Origin: JABWBH01 sp964526695
GTDB lineage: Bacteria; Planctomycetota; Phycisphaerae; UBA1845
Direction of reading: 5' to 3'
Assembly (NCBI GenBank): GCA_964526695.1
Contig: CAZGJA010000089.1
Span: 1-64,000 of the forward strand
DNA length: 64,000 nt
The notes under the pieces are model-generated. The model was not told where the DNA came from, searched no databases, and worked only from the letters and a program-made list of their open reading frames with translations. A program made the translations under genes and the position numbers. This document shows, one piece after another, positions 8,412-17,530 of this stretch; position 1 is the stretch's first letter; the number at the start of each line of letters is the position of its first letter.

Positions 8412-9752
8412 CTACAGCAGCGACCGCTCGATGAAGCCCGTGTCCACCTGTCCCTCGACGAAGCGCTCGTGCTCGAGGATGCGCAGGTGGAAGGGGATCG
8501 TCGTTTTGATCGGCTCGATGACGAACTCACGCAGGGCGCGCTGCATGGTGCGGATCGCGTCGAGGCGCGTGGGCTGATGCACGATGACCTTGGCGATGAG
8601 CGAGTCGTAGTACGGCGAGATGCGGCAGCCCTGATGCGCATGAGTGTCCACGCGCACGCCCGGACCGCCCGGCGGCCGGAACCGCTCGATCAGCCCGGCG
8701 CACGGGCGGAACCCGTACGACGGGTCTTCCGCGTTCACGCGGCACTCGATCACGTGACCGTGCGGCATGACCGTCTTCTGCGCGAGGGACAGCGGCTCCC
8801 CCGCGGCCAGCCGGATCTGCTCGCGGATCAGGTCGGTGTCGGTGAGCATCTCCGTGACCGGGTGCTCGACCTGGATGCGCGTGTTCACCTCGATGAAGTA
8901 ATAGCGCAGCTTGGAATCGACGAGAAATTCAACGGTGCAGGCCGTCACGTACTTCGCCGTTTTCGCCAGCCGCACGGCGGATTCGCACAGGTATTTGCGC
9001 GTGCGCGCGTCGATGGCAGGGGACGGCGATTCCTCGATGAGCTTCTGGTGCCGGCGCTGCGAGGAGCAGTCGCGCTCGAAGAGGTGGATCACGTGCCCCT
9101 GGCTGTCGGCGAGGATCTGCACCTCGACGTGGCGTGGCTGGTCGATGAAGCGCTCAAGATAGATGGCGTCGTTGTTGAAGGCGGCCTTGGCTTCCTGCCG
9201 CGCCTGCTTGACCATGCCGTGCAGCTCGGTGCGGTCGCGGACGATGCGCATCCCGCGCCCGCCGCCGCCGGCGGAGGCCTTGATCATGATCGGGTAGCCG
9301 ATTTTCTCCGCCGCGGGCGCGAGGTCTTCGTCCGACTCAATAATGCCCTCCGAGCCGGGCACGACGGGAACCTTGGCTTTCTTGGCGATCTCGCGCGCCG
9401 TGGCCTTGTCGCCCAGCATGCGCATCGCCTCCGCCGAAGGGCCGATGAAGGCGATGTTGCACTCGCGGCACATGTCGGCGAACTGCGCGTTCTCCGCGAG
9501 GAAGCCGTAGCCGGGGTGGATCGCGTCGGCGCCGCTGACCTCGGCCGCGGCGATGATGCGATCCGGGCGAAGGTAGCTTTCGCGCGGGGCGTTGCCGCCG
9601 ATGCAGATGGCGCGGTCGGCCAGTTCCACCGGGACGGAATCGCGGTCCGCCTCCGAGAAGACCGCGACCGTCTCGATGTTCATCTCCCGGCAGGCGCGCA
9701 GCACCCGCAGGGCGATTTCTCCGCGGTTGGCGATGAGAATGCGTTTGAACAT
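8412..9752 (-). CDS. accC: Acetyl-CoA carboxylase, biotin carboxylase subunit
   Basis: 446 aa, the normal length for AccC (about 450). It uses ATP and bicarbonate to carboxylate biotin on AccB, the first step of fatty-acid synthesis. It opens with FKRILIANRGEIALRVLRA. The ATP-grasp glycine loop is SAGGGGRGMR, the metal/ATP site is in FIEVNTRIQVEHPVTE, and the specificity region is GHVIECRVNAEDP. It lies 21 bases downstream of accB in the same operon. Nothing unusual in the sequence. Confidence 0.97.
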   Translation of the reverse strand: MFKRILIANRGEIALRVLRACREMNIETVAVFSEADRDSVPVELADRAICIGGNAPRESYLRPDRIIAAAEVSGADAIHPGYGFLAENAQFADMCRECNIAFIGPSAEAMRMLGDKATAREIAKKAKVPVVPGSEGIIESDEDLAPAAEKIGYPIMIKASAGGGGRGMRIVRDRTELHGMVKQARQEAKAAFNNDAIYLERFIDQPRHVEVQILADSQGHVIHLFERDCSSQRRHQKLIEESPSPAIDARTRKYLCESAVRLAKTAKYVTACTVEFLVDSKLRYYFIEVNTRIQVEHPVTEMLTDTDLIREQIRLAAGEPLSLAQKTVMPHGHVIECRVNAEDPSYGFRPCAGLIERFRPPGGPGVRVDTHAHQGCRISPYYDSLIAKVIVHQPTRLDAIRTMQRALREFVIEPIKTTIPFHLRILEHERFVEGQVDTGFIERSLL

Positions 9753-9773
9753 GACGGTCGCCGCGCGCAGGGA

Positions 9774-10232
9774 CTAGGGACGACGCAAGCCCAGCAGCGG
9801 TTGACCGTATTCGACCGCCTGCTCGTTGCCCACGTAAACCTTCTCGACCACGCCGTGAACCTCGGCCTTGATCTCGTTGAACACCTTCATCGCCTCGATG
9901 ATGCAGACGACCGTGTCCGGATGGATCTCGGACCCGACCTTGACGAAGGCCGCCGCGCCGGGCGAGGGCGACGAGTAATACTTGCCCACCATCGGCGACG
10001 TGATCTTGATCAGATGGCTGTCATCCGCCACGGGCGGCAGAAGCGCCTCGGATGGAAAGGGCGCGGCCGGCGCCGGCGCTGACGCGTACTGGGGCGCGTG
10101 CACGATTGGAGCAACGGCCGGGCCCGGGCGCTTGAGGCTGATTTCCTCGTCGCCCTTCTTCATCGTGACCTCCATGACGTCGTTGCTGACCATCATGTCG
10201 ATCAGTTGTTTTATGCTTTCAAGATCGACCAA
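9774..10232 (-). CDS. accB: Acetyl-CoA carboxylase biotin carboxyl carrier protein
   Basis: 152 aa. The N-terminal helix region (ESIKQLIDMMVSNDVMEVTM) is followed by an Ala/Pro-rich linker (about 50-75) and the biotinyl domain. The acceptor lysine is K116 in CIIEAMKVFNEI, and ITSPMVGKYYSSPSPG is the usual entry to that domain. It carries carboxybiotin from AccC to the carboxyltransferase (AccA/AccD, not in this window). It is in an operon with accC, and the Xaa-Pro peptidase gene lies 132 bases upstream on the same strand, an order also seen in other phyla. Confidence 0.96.
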   Translation of the reverse strand: MVDLESIKQLIDMMVSNDVMEVTMKKGDEEISLKRPGPAVAPIVHAPQYASAPAPAAPFPSEALLPPVADDSHLIKITSPMVGKYYSSPSPGAAAFVKVGSEIHPDTVVCIIEAMKVFNEIKAEVHGVVEKVYVGNEQAVEYGQPLLGLRRP

Positions 10233-10364
10233 GTCGATAATCTCCAGAGGCCTCGAAGCGATCGCGGCGAAAGGGGGCGCCGATGTCCGCGCCGACTAAC
10301 GGTGCGGCGATTCCCACGCGCGGGAATCCACGCCGGCGTCGCCGTCTCACGGAATCCCGCGGCG

Positions 10365-11471
10365 CTATCCGCGCAGCAGCGCGTCCTCGATCCGCTTCCC
10401 AAGATGCGTCAAAACCCTGCCGCCGCTCGACGTCACCAGCACGTCGTCCTCAATGCGCACGCCGCCGAAACCGGGAATGTAGATACCGGGTTCTATGGTC
10501 ACGACCATGCCGGGTTGCATCGCCTCGTCGCTGCGCCAACTGACCGACGGCGCTTCATGCACGTCCAGCCCCAGTCCGTGACCCAGACCGTGGCTGAATC
10601 GCTTGCCGAACCCCGCTTTCTTGATCGAAAGGCGCGCGGCCGCGTCCACGTCACACATCCGGGCGGCGGGTCGCACCGCCTCGATTCCGCGCAACTGGGC
10701 CGCGAGCACCGCATCATAGACGCTTTGAAAACGCGGAGAAACCGTACCCACGAACACCATGCGGGTCAAGTCGCTGCAGTACAGGCCGACGCGCGCGCCC
10801 CAGTCGAAGAGGATCGCGCTGCCCTCGCGCACCTTGCGGGCGCCCGGCGAGGCGTGGGGCAGCGCCGCGTTCGGTCCTTCCGCGATGATCGACGGAAACG
10901 CGGGGCGCAGGGCGCCGCGGCGCTTCATCTCGTACTCCAGCAGCGCCGCCAGCTCCAGCTCCGTCATGCCCGCGCGAATCTTTCTGCGCGTGACCGTGAA
11001 CGCCTCCTCGGCCACGACGATCGCCCGCTTCATGCAGCGGAGGTCTTCCGCGTCCTTGATCTTGCGCAGCGCGCCGACCAGGTCTGCGGCGCGCGTCAGC
11101 TTCGTCGGGCGGCACAGTTTGCTCAGCTCCGCCGCGGCCGCGACGGTCAGCCCTTCCGGCTGCACCGCCAGCGACTTGATCCGCAGCGCCTGGCACGCCT
11201 TGGCCACTTCCTGGTTCAGCGTGCCCTTGCGCATCCACGCCTTCGCCCAGGGCGCCTCCCGCCGCGCCTCCATCTCGAAACGGCGGTCGGTCAGCAGATG
11301 CACCTTGTCCGGCAGCACGAGCACGGCCGAATCCTCCCCGGTGTAACCCGTGAGGTAGAAGCAGTCCATCGGTTGCGTGACGAGCAGCGCGCGGACGCTC
11401 TGCTGCGCCATGGCGCTGCGGCATTTGCGAAGACGGTCCACGATGTGCGCGGCGGCGGTTCTTCTCGGCAC
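10365..11471 (-). CDS. M24 family Xaa-Pro peptidase (PepQ/PepP-like)
   Basis: 368 aa from the GTG at 11471, preceded by AGGAG at good spacing. A longer frame upstream has no support and overlaps the lipoprotein's 3' end. The N-terminal creatinase-like domain (about 1-130) contains ALLVTQPMDCFYLTGY. The catalytic pita-bread fold shows all five metal ligands: two Asp in LFDWGARVGLYCSDLTRM, His in HGLGHGLGLDVHE, and Glu in VVTIEPGIY and GVRIEDDVLV. It removes the N-terminal residue from peptides with proline in position 2, or cleaves X-Pro dipeptides. Cytoplasmic; no signal peptide. First gene of a likely operon with accB and accC. Confidence 0.92.
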   Translation of the reverse strand: MPRRTAAAHIVDRLRKCRSAMAQQSVRALLVTQPMDCFYLTGYTGEDSAVLVLPDKVHLLTDRRFEMEARREAPWAKAWMRKGTLNQEVAKACQALRIKSLAVQPEGLTVAAAAELSKLCRPTKLTRAADLVGALRKIKDAEDLRCMKRAIVVAEEAFTVTRRKIRAGMTELELAALLEYEMKRRGALRPAFPSIIAEGPNAALPHASPGARKVREGSAILFDWGARVGLYCSDLTRMVFVGTVSPRFQSVYDAVLAAQLRGIEAVRPAARMCDVDAAARLSIKKAGFGKRFSHGLGHGLGLDVHEAPSVSWRSDEAMQPGMVVTIEPGIYIPGFGGVRIEDDVLVTSSGGRVLTHLGKRIEDALLRG

Positions 11472-11643
11472 GAGCTTCTCCTGTCGCAAGCCTCTCCGGT
11501 CGGACGATGAGCGGCTCACGATGATCGGGTCGGCGCGCCGCCATGTCAAAGGACGGCGCGCACGAAACATGCACGCGACTTGGGCCACCCGCGCCGGGCC
11601 GGCGCGCCGGCACCATCGGATGGGTGAATCCGAGCAAGGCCCC

Positions 11644-13431
11644 TCACGGTTTGAACAACACCTCAACCGTCCGTTTGCTGGCGACTGTGCCGGGAATCTG
11701 GCACAGAATCGACCCATCGGCCGCACGCACGGCGGCGGGCGTGAGGCGGTGATCGAGATAGAGCCAGAACGTGCGACGCAGCGGATCTTCGATTTGAAGC
11801 ACGGGGCTGAATCGAGGATGCGCACGCCCGTCCAGCTCGACGCGCAGCACGTCCTGCTGAGGCGCGAGGCGATGCACGCCGGCGCCGAAGTCAAAGCCGG
11901 CGCCTGTCCGTGCGTCCGCCTCCACGACCAGCCCGGATGCAGGCTTTAATTCCATCGGCTGCAGATAGTCCCGCACACGGGCCTGAATCTCCTCGATCGA
12001 GTCGGCGCCCGCGTCCAGAAAAGTCAATTGGAATCGCGCGACTCCGGCCTCGCCGTCCTCTCGCGCGACAAAACCCATGGCCCCCGCAGGCCAGATTGCG
12101 GAGCTGCCCGACGAGATCGACGCGACCTGATCGCCGAGGACGCCGCAGACGCAGAGCTTGGCGCGCGCGTCGGACGTCGAGCGCACCACGGCGAAGCACG
12201 GCGCGGAACCTTCCTCGCCTTCAGTCGGTGCGGGTCTGGATTCCGTAAGCTCGCCCGCCTCGACCTTGACCGCCGCTCCGTTCCCCCATCGCCACACCCA
12301 CGCGGGGATTCGGATGCCGGGAGAGAGCGTCGCCGCGTGCAGGCTCGCGTCGGCGTACACCTGGCCCGACGGGTAGATCGTGTACGTGCATTCCCAGATC
12401 GGCGCCTGCGCCGCGGATGCAGATGCGGAACCGGGCGACTCGAACTGCCGACATTGAATGCGCACGCGGGCGGGGGTCATTTCGATGATCTCATGGGAAC
12501 CGGCGGCGCGGTCGGGTGCAATCACCTCGCCCGCCTCCGGCTGCTGATCCGGCGCGGCGGATCGCAACCACATCGGCGTCGGGCCCATCGCGGCCCCCGC
12601 CAGGAGATTGGACAGCCGGTTCGGATCGGCCGCCAGATCGTGCCACGCGATGATGCGCCCCTGGTGCAGCGTCAACTCGAAGCGCCGCGCGACGCCGAGG
12701 CCGAGCCGATGCCCCTGGCGCTCGACGAACAGCTCGGGGCGCGGCGCGGCGCGGTTGCCCAGCAGCATGCGCCGATCGGATGTCAGGATCATGTCATCCA
12801 GCGCCCATTCCGTCTCCGCGTCCGCGTTCAGACTTCTGAGACGCATCTCGCGCACGTCGTCGATCGCCAGGCTTTCCGCGGCACGGTGCAGATCCATTTC
12901 CATGAGGTTCCAGCCCGCCTGCAGCGCCTGGCGGGTGGACCAGGTGCGCCGCTCGTCGGACGGACCCGAGCGAACCTCAATCTCGATTTCGCCCGCGCGG
13001 CGCGCGTCGATCGCCAGCAGCAGAAGGTCGAAGCCGCGCCAGTCGCGCTTCAGCGTCCATTCCCTCGCGCACTCGCCGCTGATCACCAGCGCGTCGCTGC
13101 CGCCCGCCAGCCGGCAGCGCATGGCCGACCGACCGGTCTCGCCGCGGCCCACCGAAGGATCGGCGGCAAGCTCCGCCCTTCCCGAAGCGTTGATCACCTG
13201 CACGATCTGCGCGTGCGCGGGCGATTCGAAGTCCGCGATCACGGCGAAACGCCCCTCATGCAGTTGCGGATACACTCGGCGGAGGCGGTCGGACTGTGCG
13301 CCGGCGGTCGCGTCCGCAGGAACCGGCGTCGGCAGCGCGCGACAACCGCCCCAGAGCGCGGAGAGCCCTGCGAGAGCGGCACACACTCCGTGAAATCGAA
13401 GGCGGCGTTTGAGGAGATGAATGCAGCGCAT
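11644..13431 (-). CDS. Predicted lipoprotein of unknown function with beta-sandwich-like regions
   Basis: 595 aa. The N-terminus has basic residues, a hydrophobic stretch and a lipobox LSALWGGC with Cys30, so it should be lipid-anchored. The part at about 60-230 (FAVIADFESPAHAQIVQV, later EWALDDMIL) looks like a carbohydrate-binding jelly-roll of the kind seen in glycoside-hydrolase-associated proteins. The middle and C-terminal parts are beta-rich with no motif I recognise. No catalytic residues can be assigned. It is transcribed toward the Xaa-Pro peptidase but separated by 172 bases, and diverges from the HEAT-like gene at 13755. Confidence 0.6.
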   Translation of the reverse strand: MRCIHLLKRRLRFHGVCAALAGLSALWGGCRALPTPVPADATAGAQSDRLRRVYPQLHEGRFAVIADFESPAHAQIVQVINASGRAELAADPSVGRGETGRSAMRCRLAGGSDALVISGECAREWTLKRDWRGFDLLLLAIDARRAGEIEIEVRSGPSDERRTWSTRQALQAGWNLMEMDLHRAAESLAIDDVREMRLRSLNADAETEWALDDMILTSDRRMLLGNRAAPRPELFVERQGHRLGLGVARRFELTLHQGRIIAWHDLAADPNRLSNLLAGAAMGPTPMWLRSAAPDQQPEAGEVIAPDRAAGSHEIIEMTPARVRIQCRQFESPGSASASAAQAPIWECTYTIYPSGQVYADASLHAATLSPGIRIPAWVWRWGNGAAVKVEAGELTESRPAPTEGEEGSAPCFAVVRSTSDARAKLCVCGVLGDQVASISSGSSAIWPAGAMGFVAREDGEAGVARFQLTFLDAGADSIEEIQARVRDYLQPMELKPASGLVVEADARTGAGFDFGAGVHRLAPQQDVLRVELDGRAHPRFSPVLQIEDPLRRTFWLYLDHRLTPAAVRAADGSILCQIPGTVASKRTVEVLFKP

Positions 13432-13754
13432 GAACTCCAGCTTGCCAGCAATCCGCGCCGGTGGGAAGGGGCCGCGGGAGGCCTGCCACGGCGACCGGAT
13501 CTTGACAGGGGTCTAGAGTGACAAGGTTCGCGCGTGGCACGGTCTGGCGTACTCGCCGGGCCGTGGCGAACGAGTGCCGAATCCTCCCTCGCGCCAAGCA
13601 CGGTTCCGCCGCTGCGGACCCGTGCCACGCAAGCCGAACCCATGCCACCAGGCCGAACCCCGCCCCCTCACTCGCGCCCGCGCTTGCGACGTGGCGCGTC
13701 GAATCGGATAATCAACCCGCTTCGAGCCGGGGCTGGGGTGGAGGATCAACGCTC
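13432..13754. other. Divergent intergenic region containing a 35-bp dispersed repeat
   Basis: 323 bases between two divergent genes, so it must hold both promoters, though no clear -35/-10 pair stands out. Bases 13534-13568 match the reverse complement of 21244-21278 at 34 of 35 positions. A GCTGCGGACCCGTGC element near 13610 recurs at about 38418. Confidence 0.6.
13534..13568 (+). repeat. 35-bp dispersed repeat, copy 1
   Basis: The unit starts GTGGCACGGTCTGGCG and ends GGGCCGTGGCG. One mismatch separates it from the inverted copy at 21244-21278. It is an imperfect palindrome: the GTGGCACGG and CCGTGGC ends and the inner GGCGTACTCGCC can pair. Confidence 0.85.
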
Positions 13755-14399
13755 ATGGCTGCTGTCAAGTCACTTCCCAAGCGCTCCGTCAAACGTACGC
13801 CCCGCAAGCAGAAAACCGTTCGCGCGCTGTCCGGCGCGGCGATGCTTTCGGCCTTGCGGAAAATGTCCGAGCCTTCGGGCACGGCACGATTCGAGGCGGG
13901 CAAGGCGATCTCCGCCACGGCCGCGAAAGATCCGCGCCGCGTGTATCCGCACTTCGACGCGATCCGCGCGCTGATGCAAAGCGACTGCAAGCTCGTCCGC
14001 TGGAACGCGATGCAGATTCTCACGCGGCTGGCGGCGGCGGACGAAGACCACAAGCTCGACGCCATCGTGGACGATCTGCTGGCGATGATCCGCGGCGAGA
14101 ACCTCATCAACGCCGCCAACGCCATTCGCGGGCTGGGCAGCATCGCCCTGCACCGACCCGACCTGCACGATCGCATTATCCGCGGCATGCTCGCGGTGGA
14201 AGGCGCGACCTACGAAACGCCCGAATGCCGCAACGTGGCCATCGGGGGCGCGCTGACCGCGCTGAAGGAGCTTGGAGCGGAGGCGCTGGACCGCAAAGAC
14301 GTGGCCGCGTTCGTGCGCCGCCAGTGCGACAACACGCGGAAAGCGGTGGCCCGGCGGGCGCAGGGCATGGCGAGCGCTCGCGGATCAAGGGCGAAATGA
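13755..14399 (+). CDS. HEAT-like helical-repeat protein, hypothetical
   Basis: 214 aa from ATG 13755 (MAAVKSLPKRSVKRTPRK). The longer in-frame version would run through the divergent promoter region and a dispersed repeat, so I reject it. The first 25 residues are strongly basic. The rest is alpha-helical with HEAT-like units: RVYPHFDAIRALMQSDCKLVRW, LDAIVDDLLAMIRGENLINAAN and LHDRIIRGMLAVEG are shown here only as helix starts at about residues 68, 105 and 140. Similar stand-alone proteins are widespread conserved hypotheticals and may be protein- or nucleic-acid-binding scaffolds. No partner is evident. Confidence 0.6.
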   Translation: MAAVKSLPKRSVKRTPRKQKTVRALSGAAMLSALRKMSEPSGTARFEAGKAISATAAKDPRRVYPHFDAIRALMQSDCKLVRWNAMQILTRLAAADEDHKLDAIVDDLLAMIRGENLINAANAIRGLGSIALHRPDLHDRIIRGMLAVEGATYETPECRNVAIGGALTALKELGAEALDRKDVAAFVRRQCDNTRKAVARRAQGMASARGSRAK

Positions 14400-14818
14400 G
14401 AACACGCCCAACGACAAGGCCGGTGCTGCGGAGTCCCGTGCATGTGCCGCTGACGGGCTTTCGATCGGTTGGTGGGCGCTCGCTGCAGGTCGGCTTCAGC
14501 CGACCGGTTCTTGCCACCCGCTTTAGCGGGTGGGTGGTTCGCGCTGGTTTCCCATCGGCAGCCGGCTTCAGCCGGGCTTCCTGCTTCAATCGACAAGCCG
14601 GCTGAAGCCCGGCTTTCCCTTCCCGCGCCCGGCACACCCCCGCCTGAAGGCGGGGGCAATGGACCGTCCGGCTCAAGCCGGCCCCGATGACCTGCCGTTC
14701 GACAGCGACCTCTTGCTCGATCTCCTCGAACGATGCCGTGCTCGTTCGCACCAACGCGCACGCTCCCTGTCGCCACCATGAAGCAGTTGGCCGGGTTCAC
14801 CGAGGCGGCGGCGCAGCT
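14400..14818. other. Gene-free region made largely of composite palindromic repeats
   Basis: 419 bases between convergent genes. Bases 14488-14684 are a string of palindromes described as a separate repeat entry. Frames reading through it translate the repeats and show no family features. Confidence 0.7.
14488..14684 (+). repeat. Composite palindromic repeat (~197 bp), copy 1
   Basis: A fixed series of modules: GGTCGGCTTCAGCCGACCGG, then TTGCCACCCGCTTTAGCGGG, then GCCGGCTTCAGCCGG, then AAGCCGGCTGAAGCCCGGCT, then CCGCCTGAAGGCGGGGGCA, then CCGGCTCAAGCCGG. The same series in the same order occurs at 52541-52736 with diverged spacers. Such strings resemble bacterial mosaic REP/BIME clusters. Confidence 0.85.
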
Positions 14819-15916
14819 TCAAGAACGATCTGTTACCCGCTTCCAATCGAAGCGGATCTCCCAGCCATTCTGCCGGCGCTGGAAGGTGGCCGGCTGATTC
14901 AGCGGCAGGGGCGACATCGGCCAGACGTGTCCGATGCGCTCGCACACCGCGATCGGCAGGTCGGCGGCGGAATGCTGCGTTCCCGTCCTGCGCGATGCCA
15001 GGTGATGGGGCAGCAGCGCGAGCACGGCGTCGAGCAGGTTCGCATCCTCATGGTGGAAATCGCCGAGGACCAGCCCGCCGATGCGATCCCACACGCCGGC
15101 GAGCGTCAAGTGCGCCAGCAGCCGGTCGATGCGGTACGGCAGTTCGTTGATGTCCTCCAGCACCAGCCAGGGCAAGCCGGTGTTTCCGTGTGCGCCCTGC
15201 GACACCGCGGTCTTCGGCGCGGGTAAGAGCTGTGGCATGTACCGGCTGGCCAGCAAGGTCGTGAAAACGGCGAGGTTGCCGCCGATGAAACGGACCGGCG
15301 TGGCGGGAAGGGCGCCGGCTCCGATCGGACGAACGGGCAGCGAGCGAGACGTGCCGCGGCCGGAGAGCATCGACACGAGATCGTGCAGATAGTTGATCAA
15401 CTCTTCGGTGATGTGCTGTGCGGAGGGTTGCACATCTGCACACGACTCTTCCGCCGGTCGGTGTCCACCGAAGCGCTTCAGCCCATACGCGATGAACGCC
15501 GGGCCCATGTCAAGCACGCCGCGCCCCATCGGGTGCGCGGCCACGATGTTCACCAGCGTCGTCAGCTCGCTGAAACCCAGCAGCGTCACCGGCCGCGTGC
15601 GGCCGTCGAGCACGCGAAAGTCAATCCTCGGCAGCACGCGCGTCAGCCACGCCCCGCCGCGGATCGTGGCGACCGCGGCGACCTCGTCATCCGCCAGCGC
15701 GCTCGTCAGGTCGCGCGCCCGCTGCTCGTCATCGCCGCGCCCGCCCCGCTGGTCATCTTCAACGGCATCGAGCAGCGCGATATCCCCGCTGACCTGAAAC
15801 GCCGGTTCGCACACGCTGCGGACGAGGCGCAGAAATCCCTCCGCCCCGCCGACGCCGAGCACCTCATAAAACCGTCGGCACGAGCCGGCCGGCGCCGTCC
15901 AGTGAATGCGAGCCAT
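14819..15916 (-). CDS. S66 family LD-carboxypeptidase (muramoyltetrapeptide carboxypeptidase-like)
   Basis: 365 aa, slightly longer than typical LdcA (about 300-345). The family pattern is visible. VAAVATIRGGAWLTRVLP is the usual RGGYG region. The nucleophile Ser116 lies in LLGFSELTTLV, GGNLAVFTTLLAS matches the GGNL motif, the active-site Glu is in WLVLEDINE and the His in PIAVCERIGHVWP. It cleaves the terminal D-Ala from tetrapeptide stems during murein recycling, in the cytoplasm. That fits the modern view that planctomycetes carry peptidoglycan. No operon partner is evident. Confidence 0.82.
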   Translation of the reverse strand: MARIHWTAPAGSCRRFYEVLGVGGAEGFLRLVRSVCEPAFQVSGDIALLDAVEDDQRGGRGDDEQRARDLTSALADDEVAAVATIRGGAWLTRVLPRIDFRVLDGRTRPVTLLGFSELTTLVNIVAAHPMGRGVLDMGPAFIAYGLKRFGGHRPAEESCADVQPSAQHITEELINYLHDLVSMLSGRGTSRSLPVRPIGAGALPATPVRFIGGNLAVFTTLLASRYMPQLLPAPKTAVSQGAHGNTGLPWLVLEDINELPYRIDRLLAHLTLAGVWDRIGGLVLGDFHHEDANLLDAVLALLPHHLASRRTGTQHSAADLPIAVCERIGHVWPMSPLPLNQPATFQRRQNGWEIRFDWKRVTDRS

Positions 15917-15966
15917 GATGTGCTGCAGATCCCACTATGAAATCGCCGCTGCAAGACCACATGTGG

Positions 15967-16013
15967 CACCGGTTTCCAACCGGTGGCGTGTAGCACAGGT
16001 TTCCAACCTGTGC
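15967..16013 (-). repeat. GGTTTCCAACC repeat pair, inverted copy
   Basis: Two units, CACCGGTTTCCAACCGGTG and CACAGGTTTCCAACCTGTG, which are the reverse complement of the pair at 2261-2311 and stand in the corresponding order. Each unit is itself a near-perfect palindrome. It lies upstream of the LD-carboxypeptidase gene. Confidence 0.85.
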
Positions 16014-16084
16014 ATATCCCGATGCAATCTCAGGTCGTCTCTCGACTCGAGGCGAGGAACCGCTCAGACGGTCGAGAATCGGCC

Positions 16085-16867
16085 TCAGCCCTTCGCCGCG
16101 CGAACAAATGCCGCCGCAAGATCGCGATCCACCGGGCGCGAGAGATCGCCGTCGGGTTTCAACGCCGTGCCCACGATGACTCCCCCGGCCACGTCGAGCA
16201 CGGACGCCACGGTCTGCGCGGTCACGCCGCTGCCGACCAGCACCGGACGATCCCCCACCGCGGCGCGCACGCGACGGACATCATCGAGGTTCGCCGGGCT
16301 GCCCGTGCTGGGACCGGTTAGAATGACGCCGTCGGCCAGCCCGCGGGTCACCGTGTCGTACGCGGCGCGAGCGACGTCTTCGGCGTGCAGCGTGACGGCG
16401 TGCTTGACGAACACGTCGGCGAGGATGGCGGTCTGCGTGCCCAGCAGCTTGCGGTAGCGCAGAATCTCGTCGGCGCGACCCGTGATCAAACCCTGATCCG
16501 CCGCCACCACGCCGGTCAGGACGTTGACTCGAATGAACGACGCGCCGCAGGCCGCCGCGATGCTCAGTGCCGCCAGCGCGTCATTACGCAGCGCGTTGAT
16601 GCCCAGCGAGAGCTTGACGGCGCCGCGGATGCGGTCGGCGATGACGGCCATGCACGCCAGCGACGCGGGGGGCAGGCGATCCGCGGAGAAGGGCACGTCG
16701 CCGAGGTTCTCGATAATGGCGGCGTCGAAGCCGGTCTCTTCAAGGATGGCCGCTTCACGAACGCACCGGTCCACGATCTCCGCCAGCGGAAGATGGTGCC
16801 GCGGACTGCCCGGAAGCGCCGGCAAATGAATCACGCCGATCAAAGCCCGCGACGTTTGCACCGGCAC
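16085..16867 (-). CDS. BtpA/SgcQ family protein
   Basis: 260 aa from GTG 16867, preceded by GAGGAG eight bases away. The opening ALIGVIHLPALPGSP and FDAAIIENLGDVPF, AVKLSLGINALRND, FIRVNVLTG and ILADVFVKHA are the conserved blocks of the BtpA family, a (beta/alpha)8-barrel group. In cyanobacteria BtpA stabilises photosystem I. In heterotrophs (SgcQ) the activity is unknown and a small-metabolite aldolase- or phosphate-binding-like role is guessed. GPSTGSPANLDDV and PVLVGSGVTAQTV look like a phosphate-binding end of the barrel. GroES lies directly upstream on the same strand (76-base gap). Confidence 0.88.
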   Translation of the reverse strand: MPVQTSRALIGVIHLPALPGSPRHHLPLAEIVDRCVREAAILEETGFDAAIIENLGDVPFSADRLPPASLACMAVIADRIRGAVKLSLGINALRNDALAALSIAAACGASFIRVNVLTGVVAADQGLITGRADEILRYRKLLGTQTAILADVFVKHAVTLHAEDVARAAYDTVTRGLADGVILTGPSTGSPANLDDVRRVRAAVGDRPVLVGSGVTAQTVASVLDVAGGVIVGTALKPDGDLSRPVDRDLAAAFVRAAKG

Positions 16868-16943
16868 CGTTGCGACTCCTCAGAAGGGGACCCTGCGCAG
16901 GGATTTCGGCTCTCGACGGAGCCGCGACCGCGACCTGCCGGCG

Positions 16944-17267
16944 CTACTTCGCCTTGCGGAACACGGCCACCACGTCTTCGATCGGAACGACGAAGAGCTG
17001 ATTGTCGGACTCGAAGTCCACGGGGATGGCGTGCTTGGGGTTGAAGAGCACCTTGTCGTACTGCTGAATGGGGAAGTCCTCGTCGCGCTCCACCTGCGCG
17101 GACACGGCGACGATGCGACCCGTGATCGTCGGAATCTCGACGGAATCCGGCAGCTCGATGCCGCCCTTGGTGCGCTTCTTGTCCTCGTCCTTGCGGATCA
17201 GGACGCGCTTCCCCACCGGCTCGACCGTCTCCAGCCTCGATACTTGCCGCTTGACGGGATTGGACAT
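16944..17267 (-). CDS. groS: GroES-type co-chaperonin (Cpn10)
   Basis: 107 aa. The family signature is PVGKRVLIRKDEDKKRTKGG, then IELPDSVEIPTITGRIVAV, KVLFNPKHAIPV and FVVPIEDVVAVF. GroES caps the GroEL folding chamber. Differences from canonical GroES are a 17-residue N-terminal extension and a divergent end of the chain. No groEL lies beside it, so it may be a second, stand-alone paralogue; many planctomycetes have several. No CIRCE operator (TTAGCACTC inverted repeat) is visible upstream. Confidence 0.85.
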   Translation of the reverse strand: MSNPVKRQVSRLETVEPVGKRVLIRKDEDKKRTKGGIELPDSVEIPTITGRIVAVSAQVERDEDFPIQQYDKVLFNPKHAIPVDFESDNQLFVVPIEDVVAVFRKAK

Positions 17268-17530
17268 CTTTCACTCCGCGCGTCGCGCGACGCGGCGATA
17301 ACACCAAATCACCTCAGCCCACCCTCCAATCTTAGCCGCATGGCCGCGGCTCGACCAGCCACCATGCTCGCCCGACGACCGGCAAGCGAGCAATGGCGGA
17401 CGCGGCGGGAAAACGAGCAAAGAAACAAGCGCAGGTCGTGATGGTGCGGACCGGGCGGCCCCTCGAGAAACCGCTTCCTTAAGGGCGCGACTCTGTTGCC
17501 AACGCTCCGCGGCATTCTTGAGCCACGCCG

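Noticed and set aside
16868..17530. CIRCE heat-shock operator near groES
   Set aside because: No TTAGCACTC-N9-GAGTGCTAA inverted repeat upstream of 17267.
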